The position numbers and the translations under genes are program-made. Below are positions 61,377-64,000 of a DNA stretch of 64,000 nucleotides, piece after piece. The notes under the pieces are model-generated. The model searched no databases and was not told the origin of the DNA. It saw only the letters and a program-made list of their open reading frames with translations. The first letter of the stretch is position 1. Each line of letters opens with the position of its first letter. Origin of the DNA: Chondrinema litorale (GTDB lineage Bacteria > Bacteroidota > Bacteroidia > Cytophagales > Flammeovirgaceae); NCBI RefSeq assembly GCF_026250525.1, contig NZ_CP111043.1, positions 248,001-312,000 on the forward strand. The letters are read 5' to 3'.

Positions 61377-63452
61377 TTAAAAACGACTGCTCTGGCTCGT
61401 TAAACAATTTTGTAAATACTTAGCTTCTGGCTCTGTGCCATATTGCCTTGCCTTTAAAAATGCTTCGCAAGCAGCAGTTGTATTATTTGCAGAATAAGCA
61501 ATTCTACCTTCTTGGTAATGATACATCCCCTTCAATTTCACATATTCTTGTCTTACATCTGCATGTTGTCTATTCTGATCTAGCTCTAACAAACAAATTG
61601 ATATATCTGTAGATGCACTAGTTAAATCTCCTAAAAGGTAATAAGCTACTGCTCTACTATTAATCGCTTTTATCAATTTTAATGGCGTATTTGACTCTGG
61701 TTTGTAAGATTTAATAAAGGCTGTATAATATGCGATTGCATTGCTATAATCTTTATTAGTAGTAGACAAATCTCCAATTACTTTGTAGATAAATGTATCT
61801 CTCTTTGTTGGATCATTCGCTGTTAGCTGAAGATATTTCTGAGCCAATTCATATCCTTTAGAATAAAAATCAGGTTCGTCTGGAATTTGGTTTTGAGAGA
61901 ACAAAATAGCCAGCTCCTTCATAGATTCAACATCATTCTGTAATGCCGCTTGATAAAAATACTGAACGGATTGCCTTACATCTGGAATAACATTTAGCTG
62001 ACCTTTAAGATAAATATATCCCAAATTTCTTTGCGCATCTACAATACCGTTATCAGCTGCTTTTTTAAACCAATGCACTGCTTTCTCACTACCTTGGCTG
62101 TAATAATAATTTGCTACTCTTAATTGAGATTCTGTATCACCTTTATTAGCTAAGTAACTAACATAATCAAGGTCGTCTGGATTTATATATCTTGTAATAT
62201 CGTATTTTGATAGCTGAAACATTGCTTGCCCTGCAATTGAGCTTTTAGTTGAACCAGCTGCTTTTAAATACCATCTTACTGCTTTTTCTGTATCAATTTT
62301 AGTACCTCTGCCATTTGAATACATGTTAGCCAGTACGATCATAGCCGAATCGCTTTTATTGTTTGCAGCTTCTTGATACCACTGAAAAGCATTTTCCTGA
62401 TTCATACTCACTATTGTACCTTTAGAATATAATCCACCTAATTCTAACATAGCAGGTACATAGCCTTCTAATGCAGCTCTTTGGCAATATTCCAAAGCTT
62501 TGTTTGCATCTTTTGCCACACCTTTTCCTGTAAGATGATTTTTATACAAAGAGAAATATCTCGCCCCCATATTTTCGCCACCATTCTTCGAGATATATTC
62601 GATGTAATCAGGGTTATTTTTGTCTACATAAATATCTAACGTAAGGCCTTCAAGTTCTTTTCGAGCTGCTTCTACTCCACCATTTGCAGCTCTTATAAAA
62701 TTAAGCACTGCTAATCTCATATTTCTTGGCACGTCGGCATTGGTAGTTCTTAAACCTGAAGTATAGATTTTACCCAACTCATACTGAGCTGGCGGATATT
62801 CTTTATTTGCAGCTTCAAAATAGTTTCTAAAAGCCTTTGCTTCATCTTTACTTACTCCATTTTTACCTGTCTCATACATTTTGCCTAGTTTGTATAGACT
62901 TTCTGCATTTCCTTTTTCTGCACTGTAAAAAATATAACCTAATAGAGACTTATTAGCATCATTTTCAACTGGTAACTTATCCAGTTTAGATAATACACTT
63001 TTATCTCCTAAAGCAAATGCTTTAAGGTAGTTATCTATAGCTTTTTTAGAATCTTTAGGCACTTCTCCTGCTCCTGTGTAATAAATATTTCCTAGCTTAG
63101 AATATGCTACAGAATTTTTAAATTCAGCCGCTGCCATATAGTAGTTTACAGCAAAACTGTAGCTTTGAGGAGTACCATTTCCAGTTTCATACAGATTACC
63201 CAATGCTAAAAGAGCAGAATCATACTTACTTTTTGCAGACTGTTCGTAGTATTTAAAGGCTTTCTTATAGTTAATGCTAGTACCATAGCCTTTTTCATAT
63301 ACCTGACCTAACTGATATAAAGCATGGGCATTTCCAGCCTTCGCAAGCGCCTTAATTTGTTTTAAGTCTGAAGATGAATATTGTCCTAGAACAGGGATAG
63401 TAATCAGACTGCATACCACCAAAAACAGGCTGAACAAATACTTAAGCATCAT
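61377..63452 (-). CDS. exported Sel1-repeat (SLR) protein
   Basis: 691 residues with a signal peptide ending near VLGQ (residue 24). It contains about twelve 32- to 38-residue Sel1/TPR-like units with the AxxxLGxxYxxGxG-x-KAxxYY pattern, for example ALYQLGQVYEKGYGTSINYKKAFKYYEQSA, and YEKGYG, YETGNG, YTGAGE repeats, ending in two TPR-like hairpins. Such proteins act as scaffolds in the periplasm or at the cell surface. No catalytic domain. Single gene with its own terminator. Confidence 0.92.
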   Translation of the reverse strand: MMLKYLFSLFLVVCSLITIPVLGQYSSSDLKQIKALAKAGNAHALYQLGQVYEKGYGTSINYKKAFKYYEQSAKSKYDSALLALGNLYETGNGTPQSYSFAVNYYMAAAEFKNSVAYSKLGNIYYTGAGEVPKDSKKAIDNYLKAFALGDKSVLSKLDKLPVENDANKSLLGYIFYSAEKGNAESLYKLGKMYETGKNGVSKDEAKAFRNYFEAANKEYPPAQYELGKIYTSGLRTTNADVPRNMRLAVLNFIRAANGGVEAARKELEGLTLDIYVDKNNPDYIEYISKNGGENMGARYFSLYKNHLTGKGVAKDANKALEYCQRAALEGYVPAMLELGGLYSKGTIVSMNQENAFQWYQEAANNKSDSAMIVLANMYSNGRGTKIDTEKAVRWYLKAAGSTKSSIAGQAMFQLSKYDITRYINPDDLDYVSYLANKGDTESQLRVANYYYSQGSEKAVHWFKKAADNGIVDAQRNLGYIYLKGQLNVIPDVRQSVQYFYQAALQNDVESMKELAILFSQNQIPDEPDFYSKGYELAQKYLQLTANDPTKRDTFIYKVIGDLSTTNKDYSNAIAYYTAFIKSYKPESNTPLKLIKAINSRAVAYYLLGDLTSASTDISICLLELDQNRQHADVRQEYVKLKGMYHYQEGRIAYSANNTTAACEAFLKARQYGTEPEAKYLQNCLTSQSSRF

Positions 63453-63722
63453 TAAAAAATTTAGTTAAAAAAACTTAAGAACCTTCTTAAAATTCAAATA
63501 AAGAATAAGAAAAGATTGCGAGGTTCAAATCAATCACAAAAAAATACAAGTTTTATTGCATGAAATTAAAAAAAATCTTTCGTTAATCTCAAATAAATAA
63601 AGAACTATTAACTCTAAACCGAAATTTACTTGTATAATCTTCTATAAAGCAACAATTTATATTTATAACCAACTGAAAGTAAAGAAAGATTTAAAAATAT
63701 CTTTTGTTAAATATAATTCCCT

Positions 63723-64000
63723 CTAATTTTTCAAAATTTGATCTACTTCTGCAAGTGCTTCTTCTGTTAACGGCTTTGTTATAAACTTTACAACTAAGTT
63801 ATTATTTATAATTTTATCAATATCTCTTTGATTGTCTGAACTTGACAGTATGATAATCTTACATTTATCTTTTAACAGATCTGCAAATTTTTCAAATTCA
63901 TACAAAAACACAAAACCATCTACAATTGGCATGTTAATGTCAAGAAAAATTAAATTCGGTAAATTTTCTGGATCATCTATCACACTTTCCAGGTATTCCA
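63723..64000 (-). CDS. CheY-like receiver-domain protein (5' end outside window)
   Basis: The frame stays open to the window edge (EYLESVIDDPENLPNLIFLDINMP), so the start lies beyond 64000; the GTG at 63983 is internal. It has the phosphoacceptor Asp (IFLDINMPIVDG), the Ser/Thr position (IILSSSD) and the Lys (FITKPLTEE), ending the receiver, with no output domain after it. It is a stand-alone receiver relaying phosphate from an unseen histidine kinase. About 91 codons visible. Confidence 0.88.
   Translation of the reverse strand, partial: EYLESVIDDPENLPNLIFLDINMPIVDGFVFLYEFEKFADLLKDKCKIIILSSSDNQRDIDKIINNNLVVKFITKPLTEEALAEVDQILKN

Overview
This window is an AT-rich bacterial chromosome segment from the phylum Bacteroidota. 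It most resembles marine Cytophagales in gene content, but that rank is inference. The phylum assignment rests on four things seen here. Lineage-typical families are present: a START-like domain protein, a PorT-type barrel, a GIN/DUF2807 protein, a DUF2027-Smr protein and an LptE-family lipoprotein. Several promoters match the Bacteroidota TTTG / TAnnTTTG consensus. Starts are A-rich with no Shine-Dalgarno sequence. The neighbourhoods rpsU-xer-hpf and sigma-54 activator-lptE-TPR protein-secG are also typical. No IS element, phage, CRISPR array or rRNA was seen. One tRNA is present, tRNA-Met(CAT).

Layout. 1-10 kb: the end of an FtsX/MacB-type permease, a START-like protein, tRNA-Met, a vanadium-haloperoxidase-like lipoprotein, a tandem universal stress protein, a barrel protein, a degenerate GIY-YIG protein, two exported peptidases (M24 and S41) and an AraC regulator. 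10-24 kb: a secreted Cys-x-x-Cys protein with a LolD-like ATPase and a HAD phosphatase in one tight operon, RidA, miaB, a glycosyltransferase, a PAP2 phosphatase, a LytTR regulator, ribE, alaS, an M23 peptidase, a MerR regulator, alanine dehydrogenase and purB. 24-38 kb: rpsU, xer recombinase, hpf, a DUF1311 protein, a GntR regulator, holA, phenylalanine hydroxylase, a tyrosine phosphatase, recN, a fructosamine-kinase-like protein, DUF2027-Smr, a potassium channel, gmhA, a previously uncalled 35-residue membrane protein, and the Sua5/TsaC tRNA-modification enzyme.

38-51 kb is the most unusual part. Three genes on the minus strand form an apparent osmotic module: a MscS-type channel, a 1735-residue protein and a second MscS-type channel. 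The large protein joins an SLC12-type cation-chloride cotransporter to a long helical region, an AAA+-like ATPase and a winged helix. A 1052-residue exported Asp-box propeller protein lies immediately upstream.

51-64 kb: acetyl-CoA synthetase preceded by 1.1 kb of apparently non-coding DNA, a serine beta-lactamase-like hydrolase, a PhyH-type dioxygenase, a zincin lipoprotein, then the envelope/secretion cluster (sigma-54 activator, lptE, an acidic TPR protein, secG), a Sel1-repeat protein and a truncated CheY-like receiver at the window edge. Most of the window is housekeeping. The novelty candidates are the SLC12-AAA+ fusion and its channel partners, the hidden small membrane protein, and the permease-less ABC ATPase operon.
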